From the NCBI GenBank assembly GCA_034359265.1, contig CP136890.1:89491501-89555500 (forward strand): DNA of 64,000 nucleotides, given 5' to 3'. Origin of the DNA: Canna indica. Its lineage: Eukaryota > Streptophyta > Magnoliopsida > Zingiberales > Cannaceae. The notes beneath the pieces are model-generated. The model was not told the origin of the DNA. It did no database searches and saw only the letters and a list, made by a program, of their open reading frames with translations. A program made the position numbers and the translations under genes. Shown here one piece after another: positions 33,101-45,538 of the stretch. Within the stretch, counting starts at the first letter, position 1. Each line of letters begins with the position of its first letter.

Positions 33101-33761
33101 TACGTACGAAGGTCACGTAAGTATATATTGACCACGTACTGCTTAAGATTTAAAGTGTATAAACTCGGTTCGGATTAGGTCTTAAACCGATTTCAAATTT
33201 GATCAACTCGGTTCGGACATGGTTGACTATAGTAATGAAGACTATGCATTGAGAAATACTTCCAGCCCTTCACATTAATGCTAATCACTACTGACTTTAT
33301 GAGCTTCACTTCAAGTCCATGGCATATATCAGCCTGTAACTCTTAATTATGTGCTCAAAAGACCACGTCCTTCAATAGTCCAATACAATACAAGGAAGAT
33401 GTAACATTATATATATGCCCGCGGATTAGGGGTTATATTCCAGGTGATTTCCGAATTAACAATTGCTCCTTAGAAGTTAACGGTCAGAGAATACCGTGTC
33501 AGAAAATCACTTAATTAATGAGCAAAATTGAAATGGGGGCGTTATTTATATACTTTATATCGCTTTACTTGAGCCCACAGTACTTAACAACTAATTAATT
33601 GCTACAAATGTCCAACAGATGCGACATATCAAGTTTAGCTGCGCAGATTTAAATTAACTTATCAAGCTCGAACCGGTAAAAACCGGAATGTCGTTTTATT
33701 TCGGGCCTTGTTATCATCTAATTATATGTTAAATTACGGATAAAAATCCATTACATCGCTT
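30128..33761. other. long AT-rich intergenic region
   Basis: No gene that I can support. A repeat-like stretch at about 30.97-31.45 kb has alternating GCACCGATTTTTTATCAATT and inverted GTGTCAATTTTTTAATCAACC motifs and CGATTTTCTATTGAAAATCG. The latter sits near a CACTAGTAAAA sequence (minus strand, about 31.36 kb) that may be the end of a small CACTA element. The 122-codon minus frame at 32573-32941 has no domain. Confidence 0.5.
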
Positions 33762-33769
33762 TCCGAATC

Positions 33770-33782
33770 GATGTATATATAA
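33770..33782 (+). promoter_or_regulatory. TATA box of the NAC gene
   Basis: GATGTATATATAAGATAT. It lies about 80-90 bp before the chosen start codon and 20-25 bp before an upstream in-frame ATG at 33799, which is therefore unlikely to be transcribed. Confidence 0.6.
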
Positions 33783-33861
33783 GATATCGCAGCTGTCCGT
33801 GGACTGGCATCAAGAGAGCGAGCGAGCAAGGAAGAGGAAGAACAGCACTGAGAGAGGATTA

Positions 33862-34958
33862 ATGGAGGGAAGTGGCTCGGATCAACTCGAACTCCCAGGG
33901 TTCAGATTTCATCCCACGGAAGAGGAACTCCTCGACTTCTACCTCAAACGGATGGTCCAGGGAAAGAAGCTTCATCTTGAGATAATCACCACCGTCCATC
34001 TCTATCGACACGATCCTTGGGAGCTTCCAGGTATTCATTTTAATGGCGATTTGCTGGGTTGAAATTGTAATAAGCAGATTGAGTTCACGTGCGTACTTAA
34101 TTAACTGCTTGTGCATGCGCAGGGTTGGCGAAGATAGGGGAGAAGGAGTGGTACTTCTACGTGCCAAGAGACCGGAAGCCGGCTAACGGCGGCCGGCCGA
34201 GCCGGACGACGGCGCGCGGGTTTTGGAAGGCCACCGGATCGGACCGCCCGGTGCGCAGCGCAGCCGACCCGAAGCGGCTCATTGGTCTCAAGAAGACACT
34301 GGTATACTACAAGGGTCGGGCGCCGCGTGGGACCAAGACTGAATGGGTCATGAACGAGTACCGCCTCCCCGACCCGCCGGCGAGCTCCTCCGTGAATGCA
34401 CCACCGAAGGTGTGAAACACTTGCAACATATTATTCCGTCCAAGCTCAAATGAGCGAACATTTGTGCTCATATTTCAATGCATGTGTTTATAGGAGGATA
34501 TAGTACTGTGCAAGATATACCGAAAGGCGACCTCAATGAAGGAGCTGGAGCAGCGGGCGGCAGCCATGGAGGAGGAGGAGGCGCCGGCGGTAATAGTACT
34601 ATCACCGAATTCCGAGTCAATAGCCGATTCGTGGCTCGGGTGGACCGATCAGGAGAGCTTCCATGTAGAAGCTACAGACTTGTTTGGCGATGTTGTCGTC
34701 ATGGAGAGCTCAAAGGAGGATGAGGAAGAAGCAGCCGCGAAGGCGGAGATGACCGCAGTTGTGGTGGAGGAGGAAGCGAGGGGAGAGGTGGATATTGTTC
34801 CCGCAGTTGCGTCAACTCGACGGCCGAGTCTGCCCGAGTTGGAGGTGCCCAAGCGCAACGGGTTGGAGTGGTTGCAGGACCCGTTCTTGACTCAGCTAAG
34901 GAGCCCATGGATGATCGACACCTGGTCTCCTTACTATGCTAGCATACTCAACATTTAA
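33862..34958 (+). CDS. NAC-domain transcription factor (three exons)
   Basis: Exons 33862-34030, 34123-34409 and 34494-34958 with GT-AG introns join to 306 codons plus stop. The NAC DNA-binding domain fills residues about 8-165. Subdomain A is [20 protein letters not shown] holds [11 protein letters not shown] and [12 protein letters not shown], and D holds [13 protein letters not shown] with [21 protein letters not shown]. Subdomain E is [12 protein letters not shown]. Introns sit after ELPG and before subdomain E, the usual NAC gene layout. The C-terminal half is acidic (runs of E/A around residues 170-265), as in NAC activation regions, and ends [10 protein letters not shown]. The protein should act in the nucleus as a dimer on CACG-core sites. 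The subfamily resembles LOV1/NAC035-like proteins only loosely; I do not assign a symbol. Confidence 0.93.
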
Positions 34959-36608
34959 AAAGCTTGATATTGATTGCAAATTGCAAACTGAAACAAAATA
35001 ATAATTAATAATAAAGTAGAAAAAAAATAAATTAAAAAAGCTGAATCATTTTGGAATCAGGTCAGTAAATGCTGACTTCTGCAAAGTCAAGGGTGGCTGA
35101 AGTCAAGGGAATTAATTGAAGATTTGATTGAAAGAGAGATGGGATAGAAGGTTACAAATCAAGATGAAAGATTCTAACAAAGCTGCTCCTCTAGAATTAA
35201 ATATCATTATGCATATATGATGTATTATCTATTATGTATATATAATTAAGTTTGCCCATTGTTTTTACCATGAGAAGGTGTGTTCTTGATGTTTAGATGT
35301 ACATATATAATGGGTTTTTGCTTGATGAAAACATTAATAATAATTTAATCGTGTATGTTTCTATTAGAATGGATCATCTAAGGACTAATTTTAGTGGATT
35401 TTGATGCCAAAGAAAAATACTATGATAATATAAAAATTGCACAAAACTTAACATTTTCAAGTATACACAGTGATACAAGTTCATTATATTAAAAAAGGGA
35501 TTTGAAATGGAAGATGGCACTAATGGCGACTCTGACATCCGAGACAAGAGCGTATCCCATATTTGGATTCCCAAACCCAAGAAGCCGTCGGATCTCAGCA
35601 ACTCTTCCAAAGCCTAAGAGGCTTTAGAAATCTCAATCAGGAAGCAAGGAAGTCCCAATCGAAAATCTTAAGACTAATGTCACGAAAACCCGAGAAGCAA
35701 ATGAATGTTGTGGAGAACACTGGAATGTTGCGGGCGGATGCACACCGGCAAGAGGAGAAGCTGAGCAAGATCTTGACCTCCGAAGAAAATAGAAAATTTG
35801 GCGTTAACAAACCTGGATCCTAGGCAATCCTCTTCAAAGAGGCAAGTTCCTATTCAACTACCAACTGAATATTAATATAAGTTAAATATAATAAAAATTT
35901 ATATCATATATTATGGTTTACCTAATTGGGTTAAGAAATTATTCTTTTATCCCAGCAACTTGGGTTTGAATCCAGGTAATTAAGGTATTATTTTTATTTT
36001 TATTTTATAGTTATAATTTAGGTTCGGTTAGTAAAATTTATATCAATAGTATAATTTGTTTGAGTGGTTAAGGTGTTATAAGTTCATTTCGTTTATCAGA
36101 GTTTGAATCTTGATATATATTTTTTTCACCATTTTTTCCCTGAATTCGATAAATTAATCGAATCGAATTAAAAAATTCGATTAATCGAACCAAATTAATT
36201 AATTTTTTTTCAATTTGGTAAACAGTTAACATAAAATTTCCAGTTCTGTTCTGTTCAGTTAACTGATAGTTCGGTGTGGTTCAGCTAATCGATAGTTTGG
36301 TTCGATTAATTAACCGATCCGACTCATGATCACCCCTAGCATAAGCTAGATAAGAACGAATCATGTTGCACAATGCAATAGCTGGAGTGGAAAGGTTGGG
36401 ATATCCCAGTCAAAGTCAATGATAAGATGCAATTTCATATAGTCTGGCCATCTATGATCAGAATTCTTGATTTTTATATTGAAAACGGAGGATTTTCAAT
36501 TTAATTAACGTAGTGAACTCGTGAAATTTCCGTTGGCAATAATTTCTCGGACATTATTTAATTTAGTTTCTGTCGAAGATAATGGCAATTTCAATCTACA
36601 AATCATCC
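34959..36608. other. AT-rich spacer with two small unassigned frames
   Basis: ATG at 35508 opens a 36-codon frame, and 35563-35823 holds an 86-codon frame with many Lys, Glu and Gln (SRKPEKQMNVV, RQEEKLSKILTSEENRKF). The two overlap in different frames, which looks like a decayed coding relic. No domain is recognised. The rest is AT-rich. Confidence 0.45.
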
Positions 36609-37587
36609 CTAAGCAAAAGGGTCCTGCTCGTTGCAATCCAGGTGATCTCCATAGCTGACCCCCAGCAAGTCGCAGTACCTCTTGTAGAACCCAATCCTGT
36701 CCTCGGCATTGGCATCGGTTGTGTTCTTCCCACACTCCACCCCTCCGTTAACGAGGTTGGTGATGACCCCAAATCCCGGACTTCTTCCGGCCGTCCGATC
36801 GGCAGCCAACGGCGTCCACTCGCCCGTGATGACCTCATGGCACGATGGTTTAGGCGACTGGGGAGTCATCCAGAACCACAAGGCTGTCTTGAACGAGACC
36901 ACCGCGTCGGTGGCCACCAGCTCCGGCCGCTTCAGTAGGTCCACTCCGATGGCTTCTCCAGCTGGCCCATAGTTGTAGTTGCTGAAGTAATTCTCAATTT
37001 GTCACACCATTGATGCATGCTTCTTAGAAATCATGCTGCAATAATTTAATTTACTTACTATGCGATCTGGAAAGGTCCTCGGCCATAATATTTCTCACCC
37101 GGAGCGCAAGGATATTGAGAGCTACTGACGCAGTAATCACTTGGATCGCCTTGTTCTTCCAGAAAGCAGTAGCCCCAAGCATTCGGTCCATCGGGTGCTG
37201 TTTTCCATCCACCTACATACACCATGCACCATAAGGATCGAGGAGGAGGAGAAGAAGAAGGGCAAGCACTAAGCAGAGACCAGTGGTTTCATGGGAGGTC
37301 TGTGCGAAGAAGGCTGCCAGCTCCCTCTTGCGAGTGTCGACGTCGCCGGTCGTCGCAAAGCCACGGCGGGTGAAGGCGGCGGCGGCGGCTATGAAGGCGT
37401 CGTACGTGTAGAATCCTTTGGCGGGGCAGTTGGCATCGTTGCGGTGCTTCAGCATTTGGTCGAAGATTGACTGGCGAATGAGCGAGGCGATGCTCCCGTT
37501 GTTGCCGGCGCCTCCTTGGAGGCTTCCGCATTGGTGGTCGAGTGTGCCCAGCAGAGAGCTGACGATGGTCAAGCACAAGACCTCCAT
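36609..37587 (-). CDS. GH19 endochitinase (class II type, three exons)
   Basis: Exons (minus) 37587-37281, 37212-37059 and 36981-36609 with GT-AG introns give 277 codons plus stop. A short hydrophobic N-terminus ([14 protein letters not shown]) serves as secretion signal. The glycoside hydrolase 19 domain follows: [35 protein letters not shown] (catalytic Glu in HETT), [54 protein letters not shown] and [14 protein letters not shown]. It cleaves chitin outside or in the secretory system, a defence or development role in this family. It has no chitin-binding domain, but QCGSLQGG right after the signal recalls the first residues of that domain. The end DCNEQDPFA lacks a vacuolar extension. The exon 2/3 join was placed to keep the conserved YNYNYG. 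Confidence 0.92.
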
Positions 37588-39599
37588 TGTTTTTGTCTCT
37601 TTCTGTGTTGTTGCGTGTCTTATTTGTTGTGTGATGGGAGTGTCATTTTCTTGCGGGTGCATTTATGGAGCGGATGGCATCGGGCCACAGCTCGCGTACA
37701 CGATACGGCAAATATGACTCGGTGTCGGTGGAGGAATTGGTTCGATGGAATGTGAGCAGTTTCCCTGACGGATACGTGTTAAGCATTACTTAAGTGCTTC
37801 ACCACGTTTTAATAAGCAAAATTTTGTTGAACTAAGTCAATCAACTCCCGGTTGGATCAATCCCATCATTTTCAACCAATTCAAGTCAACAAAACACATA
37901 TTTTTCAGAAACGTGAAAATGATATCGTTATCAGGTCCGCCGCCAATCTGGACCTTTGACTAGGAGTACAACGGGATCACGTCAAGTTTTGGCACCCCAA
38001 ATCCACCCAACCTAGAAATCTTGAATTGGCTTTGCTGTACACACTTTGAATATAATAGACCATGTTAAGATACAGGTGAAGCTGTTCAAGATCAGTATAG
38101 TCAAATCTTTCGTTCTCAATAGTCAATCCAAATCTGTCATTCAAAAAATATCTAAATAACAACAATAATTTTCAGAGAAACTAGAAAGAAAATTTGTGAA
38201 TTGCATCATCCTTGAAATCAATTGAAAACCAATATTTCTCCTATCAGGTCATAATAGAACTGCACATGATTAATTTCAAAATGTACAAAGCTAACTAGGA
38301 AAAAGGAATACCTGCATAAATGCCTCCCAGGCACCAAAAAGGGCAACAAATAAAATGGTACTACATGGTAAATAGATGAATCTAAGAAATAAAAGAACAG
38401 AGTATAATAAAGATTATTAAGTTAGGTAAAGTTAAAACTGTGCTACCCAGTGCTCACTGCCTTGGCCATTCTAACAAAAATGAGCAATTTGACATTCTTC
38501 AGTAGGCAACTATGCGGATTGCAAACTGCCATGTGTCAGTACCTAATTTCTTTTCTTGCTTGTAACCTTCATTACATTTCACCTGCTATCATCACTGGCA
38601 ATTAGAACAACCAAGACCACAACATGCCATCATTCCGTGGAGAATCACAAATGTCTATAGACACTATCCTCTATGTATATGCCCCGTCTATACAGCAAGT
38701 AATGAATTAATCTGCATGTGCACCAGGAAACTGTCTACACTAATCTACATTTCTGCATATTAAAGCTTCCTGAAAGGATCATTGCTCTACTGTGTAGCCA
38801 CAAACATAATGAGAATGAGACTGCTGCACAGAGGTGCAGACATTGGCTGATGACTGTTCATATGCTCTGCACTTCTCCAAGCTCACCATAACTCAGCAGC
38901 GGTGACCACAACAATGGTGGCAACAGCACTCCTCCAAGAACCACATTGCAGCACAACTGCAATAGAAGCTGCAGAACAGCACGTGATACTTCATGTGTTC
39001 ACATCGTGTGTTGACAAAATGAGATCTTAAGAATTTAAACAAACCAATCATTGGATAGCACCTTGCCATCATTCTCCACATTTTTTTCAAGTTTTACATG
39101 AGCTGGAAATTGTCCTCTCACGACACATGTCAGCTTCTGTAGAAACAGCATGGCATACCATTGATTCAAGGTTTCCTAAGATCTCGCATCTCTCTTGGTG
39201 ATACAATAATGACAGATAGGGAGAGCCAAGTGATGTTGCTCTTATATTTCACTTCAAATTACTGCAATACCCCCCCCCCCAAAAAAAACCCCAAGCCCTC
39301 CAGGATTTAGGGAAATATTTTCAAGAAACCACTTAGAAGCTCACCCCAATATTTCCAGAAATTCGGCCTAATTAACAACATACAACTATAACCTGTGAGA
39401 ACAAGCAGGGAGGTGCTTCTTTAGCATCAGTCAACTCAATGAAGATGCGTACTCAGCCAGTGGTTCCTGAGAAGTCGGTGTTAATCAGAGGCAGCCTTCC
39501 ATCTTTTACAAAATATTGGCAGCCTACTCTCAAATGAATGGTTAAATCTGGGAAAAGCACAATAGTTGGTGCAGTGCCCAATCCAGGCCCTGTCTTATC
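37588..39599. other. spacer between chitinase and DUF630/632 genes
   Basis: AT-rich. It holds the chitinase promoter side (right of 37587) and the 3' region of the DUF630/632 gene. No further gene. A C10/A8 homopolymer pair is at about 39.27-39.29 kb. Confidence 0.5.
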
Positions 39600-42500
39600 C
39601 TATGAAACTCTTGCATTCTCTCTGGTGAACTTCTGTTTCTCTTCTTCAGAAAGAGAGTGGAGTGCTACATATGCATTCATGGTATTAGCAGCATAACTCT
39701 CCACGGCCTCAAACATCTTCCTCAAACTGGACTGCAGGCTATGCACAGTGGAATCCTGATGCACATGTTCAGGTATCGATATCCCATTCTCACTGGAAAT
39801 TAGCATTAATTTTTGTTTCTGCTTGAGAATTTCTTGTTCCTCCCTTTCTAATGGCCGTAGCTTATTGTCCATATCTTTATTTGCTAACAACCTCTGCTGC
39901 TGCTCAAGCTTATGCTGCTGCCAGATGCTAACAACACTATCTATAAAAACCTGTGCGGCTTCAACAACATCCCTCTCAGACACCCTATCCATACTTTGTG
40001 ACCAGGAATTGCAAATGACAAATACAGGAGGTGCACCTAATCTTCCAGGAGAGAAAGGAACTTCTCCATCATCTGTTACTTCAGGTACATAATGAATACC
40101 TTTCACAAGCCAACCATTCAAAGATTTAACATAGCTCCTTTGAGCGAAAACCCAGTTAGAGAAATTGGTAATCCAATCCGTCATCACCAACTGTAACTGC
40201 TTTACTGCATCCATATGAGCATCAGTAAGCTTTACCCCAGACAAAATAGAATCTAAGTTTTTAGCCTCAGATATTGCTTGACTTTGAATGTGGTGGCATT
40301 CTGACATGACTCTCCACATTCCCATAAATCTGCAATGTTAAATTGATTCAAACAGAAACTCATTGCATTTTACAACAGCAAAAAAATCTACAAAATAAAT
40401 TTAACTGTAAAATGAATCTAGCAAATGATGCAGCCAGTTTCACGCTACCAGACAAGAGTTTTACTAGATCAACTTATACTCGAGAACATAAAATACTGGA
40501 AGATAAAAAAATTTAACAGTTTTGTTTTGCTTTTTACTTAGCAGATAATGAATATCAAATTTTATATTTGCTTTCTTTTGTACTGGAACTAAAAATGCAA
40601 AAAACAATAATAATGGGCATTTCTACTATCGTTCAATCCTCCACAACGATATTTTTCTCTTTGCCCTAATTGTAGCGGACATTAACTCATGAAGTTCATA
40701 ATTTGCAACCCCAATTACCGAGTATATTCACAGCAATCCAGGATCTAACTTGGACAGGTTTCCAGGATCAATTTGCTCTCAAACAACAAAGTAGATGTGG
40801 CTATAGGCAATATTTATGATTGATTGTTTCTTAGCACTATAGAACAAAGAGTGAGCTATGAAAATACACCAGCAGGTCACATGAGTGTAATGGTAGGATG
40901 TGACGCAATAATCTGAATCATAGAAACTCTAATTACATTATTCCATGGGATAAGTCAGCAATTATATCATCTGAAAACTAAACAATCATCATCTTACTGG
41001 ACTGGATAAGTTAAGATTAATCTAAAGAAAATAAAAAATGCATAGGGTCAATAAGAGATTTGGTTCTCTAACAAGCAGCTGGACAATTCATATCAACCTA
41101 TTTTCAAATGCTTGTGCAGTTATTCCTTACATGGTAACCAATTGAACAAAAATGTACTAGGGGAGTTTCACCAGAACAGGACATTAGTGAAAAATGTTAG
41201 GAACATTTGGCATAAAGATGCAATATGGAATGACAATCAATTATTTTGTCAATTGGAAAAAAGAGGAATTCTGGGCATATGATCATATGATATGAAACCT
41301 AAATTGAACTAACTAAACTGGGCATATGATCAAATGCTTCTGAGAATATTTTGACCAACTAAACTGCCTATATACCGAGGTCACATCACATTAGTTAAAG
41401 TTCGTGAGTTGCAACTATTCTATTTTCAACAGGGGCAGGACATGCATGCACAAAATTGCAATAAAGCTAAGAGGAGACGGGCAGATAATTCCATACCCTT
41501 GGATAAGTTCACGAACTTCTGGCCATAATTCATCATCCCTGAGTTGACTGATTTTACTTGAAATTGTGCCCACAACCTGAATGGCTATTCTAATTTTTGT
41601 AGATAACTTTTTGATTTTATTTTCCACTGCTTCAATCTTTTCAGCCTCTGAACCTCTTTCAATTAAATGCCTCAGGTGCTCACGTTTTCTTTCATATAGT
41701 ACCCTCATTTTTTCCTCTTCCTGCATAAGTTGAACTTACATGTGTAAGATAAAGAACAACACAGGAATGATTGGCAAGGGTTCACAAAATTCCAAAAAAA
41801 ACACAGACACAATATAAACCTTTTAGAAGAAATTCAAGAAAGGTGATTCTATGATCTATCTATTCAGCATTAGTTTTATTTTATAATTTAGCCACAAAAT
41901 CAACACTACAATTTTCAATCAAATCAAAATCTACCTGTTCATTTCCTTTTTGCCACCTATAATGGAAAAGATCTTCCTCATACTAAAATGAATTCAAGAT
42001 GAGATAACTAGTAAACTTAAAAAGACAATTGTTATACTAACCATGACTTCCTCAAGCAGCTTTTTTTCCCAATTGTATAGCTTCTGCAATGTTGATGAAA
42101 GATTCCCACAGTCCATTGCCTTATCCTCCTCATATACTAAAGGATCTTCATTGTTAGATATCGAAAATGGAGCCAAGCCACATATCATCTCAACAGAAAC
42201 TGCTAGAGAAAAAATACAGGAAAAAAGAAAGATGATCAGATCTTGCTCCATGTTTTCTTCCAAATGAAAGCTGAATATTCAGATAACAAATTTCAAGAAC
42301 ATGTCCTCTCTATACCTTTGTATACAGAAGCTTTCTGCTGATAAAGAAGCTTGCCCACTTCAAGCATCTTGGACACCTGTTCAGCCGATTCAAAAACCCT
42401 ATCAAACTGGGTCTTTATCTCCTGCACGACCTCAGCATCATTCAGGTAACTCCGAGAAACTGCAAATCCTGCACTGCGCCTCTCTGCTGGTTCGTTTATC

Positions 42501-43612
42501 ACGCTCTTCTCAACAATATGAACCTCATGCTCAGAGTTGCTCACTGCCTCCACCGACCTCGACTTTCGATGGGGATCCTCTCCATTGATCGCACCATCTT
42601 TCAACCCCATAGCAAACTTACCTGCATGTTCTCCTTTTGCAGCAGCCGATGTGGAAGCTACGAATTTTGAATCACCATAGGCTTCCTTGACAACCTCTTG
42701 CTCTTCATCTTCCAGATCAGGGATGCCTTCTTCCTCTCTTAACTCCCTCGAGCTACGGCTTGGAGTATATGGAGGATAATAATTATCATATGATTCAAAA
42801 AACGGATTCAGAAAATCCCACGTCGAAGCCTTAGGTGAAGGCGGTGGTGGAGCTTCCTGAGGAGTAGAACTCCCACCTGCTGCCGCTGCTGGGAGTGGAA
42901 TGTTTGGAGGCGGTGAAGAGGATCCAAAAAAGCCGCCGCCCATCCCACCACCGTAGTTCATGTATTGGTCAGAAGGATAAGGAGGGTAAAAACTTGAACT
43001 TTGAGGTGGATACTGATCACCGTAATAAGGGTAAGCCGCGGAAGTGGGTTCATCGACGTTGCCGAAGCGTACAGACTCAGAACCCGGAGGCTGCTGCTCG
43101 TAGGCAACTGAAGACTCCGCGGGGCGATTTCGAGCGTAATTAAAATTGACGTAGGTCTTGCCAACAGGGGGCTCATCCGAGGCCAGGTGGTGAATTGGCG
43201 AATCTCCACCCGAGTGGAGCGGCGAATCATCGTCGGATTCCGAACCAGATGGGTGGAAGTGGATGTGTGAGCCGGAGTGGGAGTGAGAGTGACCGCGGAC
43301 TGCGGCGGAGGGGACGGATACGGCAGCGGCGGCGGCGGCGGTGGGGGGAGGGGGCGAGGGCGTGAGCGGCGGGAGGGGATCGCCCTTCCGCTGGGTGGGG
43401 AGGGGGAGGACGGGGGACGCGGGGGGGAGCCCGCGGGCGCCGTGGAGGAAGCCCTGCAGAGCGGAACCGACGGAGGCAAGGGAGAGTGCGTAGGACGCAT
43501 GGGCATCGGCAAGGGCGTAGCGGTACCGGATGGCGTCCGCGAGAAGCTGCGACCGGTGGCGGCAGAGCAGCACCGCGGCCTCCTCCTCGGGCTTGGAGCT
43601 CCCGCAGCCCAT
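39600..43612 (-). CDS. DUF630/DUF632 protein (NRG2-type), four exons
   Basis: Exons (minus) 43612-42316, 42202-42042, 41720-41497 and 40329-39600 keep phase and give 803 codons plus stop. The N-terminus MGCGSSKPEEE has Gly2 for N-myristoylation and Cys3 for palmitoylation, so membrane anchoring is expected. DUF630 spans residues 1 to about 60 (LLCRHRSQLLADAIRYRYALADAHASY). A Pro/Ser/Gly-rich, low-complexity region runs to about residue 330. DUF632 follows from about residue 390: SYLNDAEVVQEIKTQFDRVF, YNWEKKLLEEVM, KLSTKIRIAIQVV, GMWRVMSECHHIQ, NSWSQSMDRVSERDVVEAAQ, and a coiled-coil end. Relatives include the Arabidopsis nitrate-response regulator NRG2, but most members are uncharacterised. 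The start is set at MGCGSS; an upstream in-frame ATG at 43657 would hide the acylation signal. Confidence 0.9.
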
Positions 43613-43952
43613 CCCAGAGCCTCGCCAACGACGAGAAGAGGAACCCCCAAAATCCACCCACCAAGGCCAGCCGGGCAGCAGAGATCACATTACCGACGCT
43701 TCTCCGAAAGACCAGCGGCTGGATCTGGGAGAGATCGTAGAGATTAGGGTCCCGGGGACGACGCGGAAAGGGCCAGACGCGGTGAGGGTTTCTTCCGTCG
43801 CAGCAGTGGAAGAAGCAGTATCGATATGATATCATCGACCGCGGGGCGGTGTGGAATTACTGGAATCGCAACAAAAGCGAATACGGCTTTTGATGGCGGT
43901 AGGAATAGCTTATCTCGTACAAGAATAGCCGTAATATTATTAGCTCAAAGGA

Positions 43953-43973
43953 TGAGAGAGAGAGAGAGAGAGG
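43953..43973 (+). repeat. (GA)n microsatellite upstream of the DUF630/632 gene
   Basis: About nine GA units, 340 bp upstream of the start codon on the other strand (CT-rich in the gene's sense). Such CT runs are common near plant transcription starts. Confidence 0.7.
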
Positions 43974-45535
43974 GAGGAATAAGGAATGAGAGTAATAAAG
44001 AGGAGAGAGAAGGAGCACGGTAAACACACCGGAATTATGCAGCGCGGGATACGGTACTCGCAGTGTAAATATAATTCCAAGTCGTGGGGAGAGAAGTAAT
44101 TTTCACGCATGTTGCCGGTGCGACGCTTTTTTTCTCCCCTTCTTTATCTTTTCTTTTTACTATTATTTTCTTCCTTTGCGAAAATGACGTGACCGAAATG
44201 CCCTCTCAAACCGACAATTATTCCATCCGTTTGGTTGCTAGTCCCGTGTCGGATTCCGTGTCAAGATTCCGAGTCGGCGACTCGAACCCGCGAGTCAGCG
44301 CTCGCTCGCTCGCTCTTAAATTAAAAATTATCACTGATCAGCCATTCAGCCGAAATTAAACCCGGCTTGACTAGTTCGAAGTTGGGGCAGAAGACTCACC
44401 CAACCTTACCAAATATATATATAAGCGTAATAATTTAATGATATAGACGATGATTGGAAGTAAAACTTAGCATGCATTGCATACACAAAAATATTATTCT
44501 CGGGCTACGTCACATGCACGAAGTCCATTTGACAACAATCAATAGCATTAAAGCCTAATTAAAGGGTAACATGCGTGCTTGAAGCTTAACCTACTGAACA
44601 AGTCAAATACAAGTCAAAACTTCCCCATAGTGTATGAAAGCATTTTTTTAGTTTAATGCATTACATATATATATATATGTATATATAGGAGGCGGCGGCG
44701 TGCCGTGTCATCCTTGTGGACCGCAGTCAAGGACTTCGGTCCGCTTCAATTGAACCGGTTAGGCCGGCCGGTCGGGCATGAGATTTTGACTTCGACATGG
44801 CTACGAGCTGGGTGTTTTTTACGGCTACTGGGATAATTGTCGCATGAATTGAATTGTATGGAAGTTGGTGCTGTTAAAGTTGGAACTCGTGTATTGGAAT
44901 TTGCCTAATAATGGAGGAGGATTAATTGGACCGGTCCAATTCTCTGGTCAGAATAGGGAAAGAGTCAGATGCTTGTAATTTTTTATTATTTCATCGGAAT
45001 TATCGACTGTCGCCATTTCCTCATCGCCAGTTTATTATTTAATTTGATCATTGTAAGAGAAAAAATTAAAACACAAGTCCAAGAGAAAAATTGCAATCGA
45101 CAATATAGGGGTCACACTGTCACGGGCGGTTCATCATAAATATTATACTAATAAGTACTTATTTGCATATAGTTTGTACGTCCGCTTGACCCCAAAGATG
45201 AATAATTAAGATATCCATCATGAAATAGTCTGGTTGCCTCTGGTAATTAATGCTTGCGGTACGTGACAATATTTGGTCATATATATAACTCGTCTTTTAT
45301 GTTACATTGTACATAATTAATGACTTTTTACATTAATTTGTATATGTATATCATAATGTGTTTGGAAAACGCATGTGATTCGACGTGCAATCATAGACGA
45401 AACAAGGATGCTACGTAAGCCTTCCCCAAAGGAAATAAGGATGCCACGTAAGCCTTCCCCAATCCATTCATAACACGATCGAACCCCTTGTATTAATGAT
45501 AATGAGATTATTGATATATTACATGCCAAAATTTA
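43974..45535. other. spacer
   Basis: Promoter side of the DUF630/632 gene, then AT-rich DNA. No gene. A direct repeat pair GGATGCNACGTAAGCCTTCCCC occurs at about 45.41-45.46 kb. Confidence 0.5.
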
Positions 45536-45538
45536 TTA

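Noticed and set aside
42958..43835. Several 80-230 codon frames on both strands
   Set aside because: Shadows of the GC-rich first exon of the DUF630/DUF632 gene and its leader.
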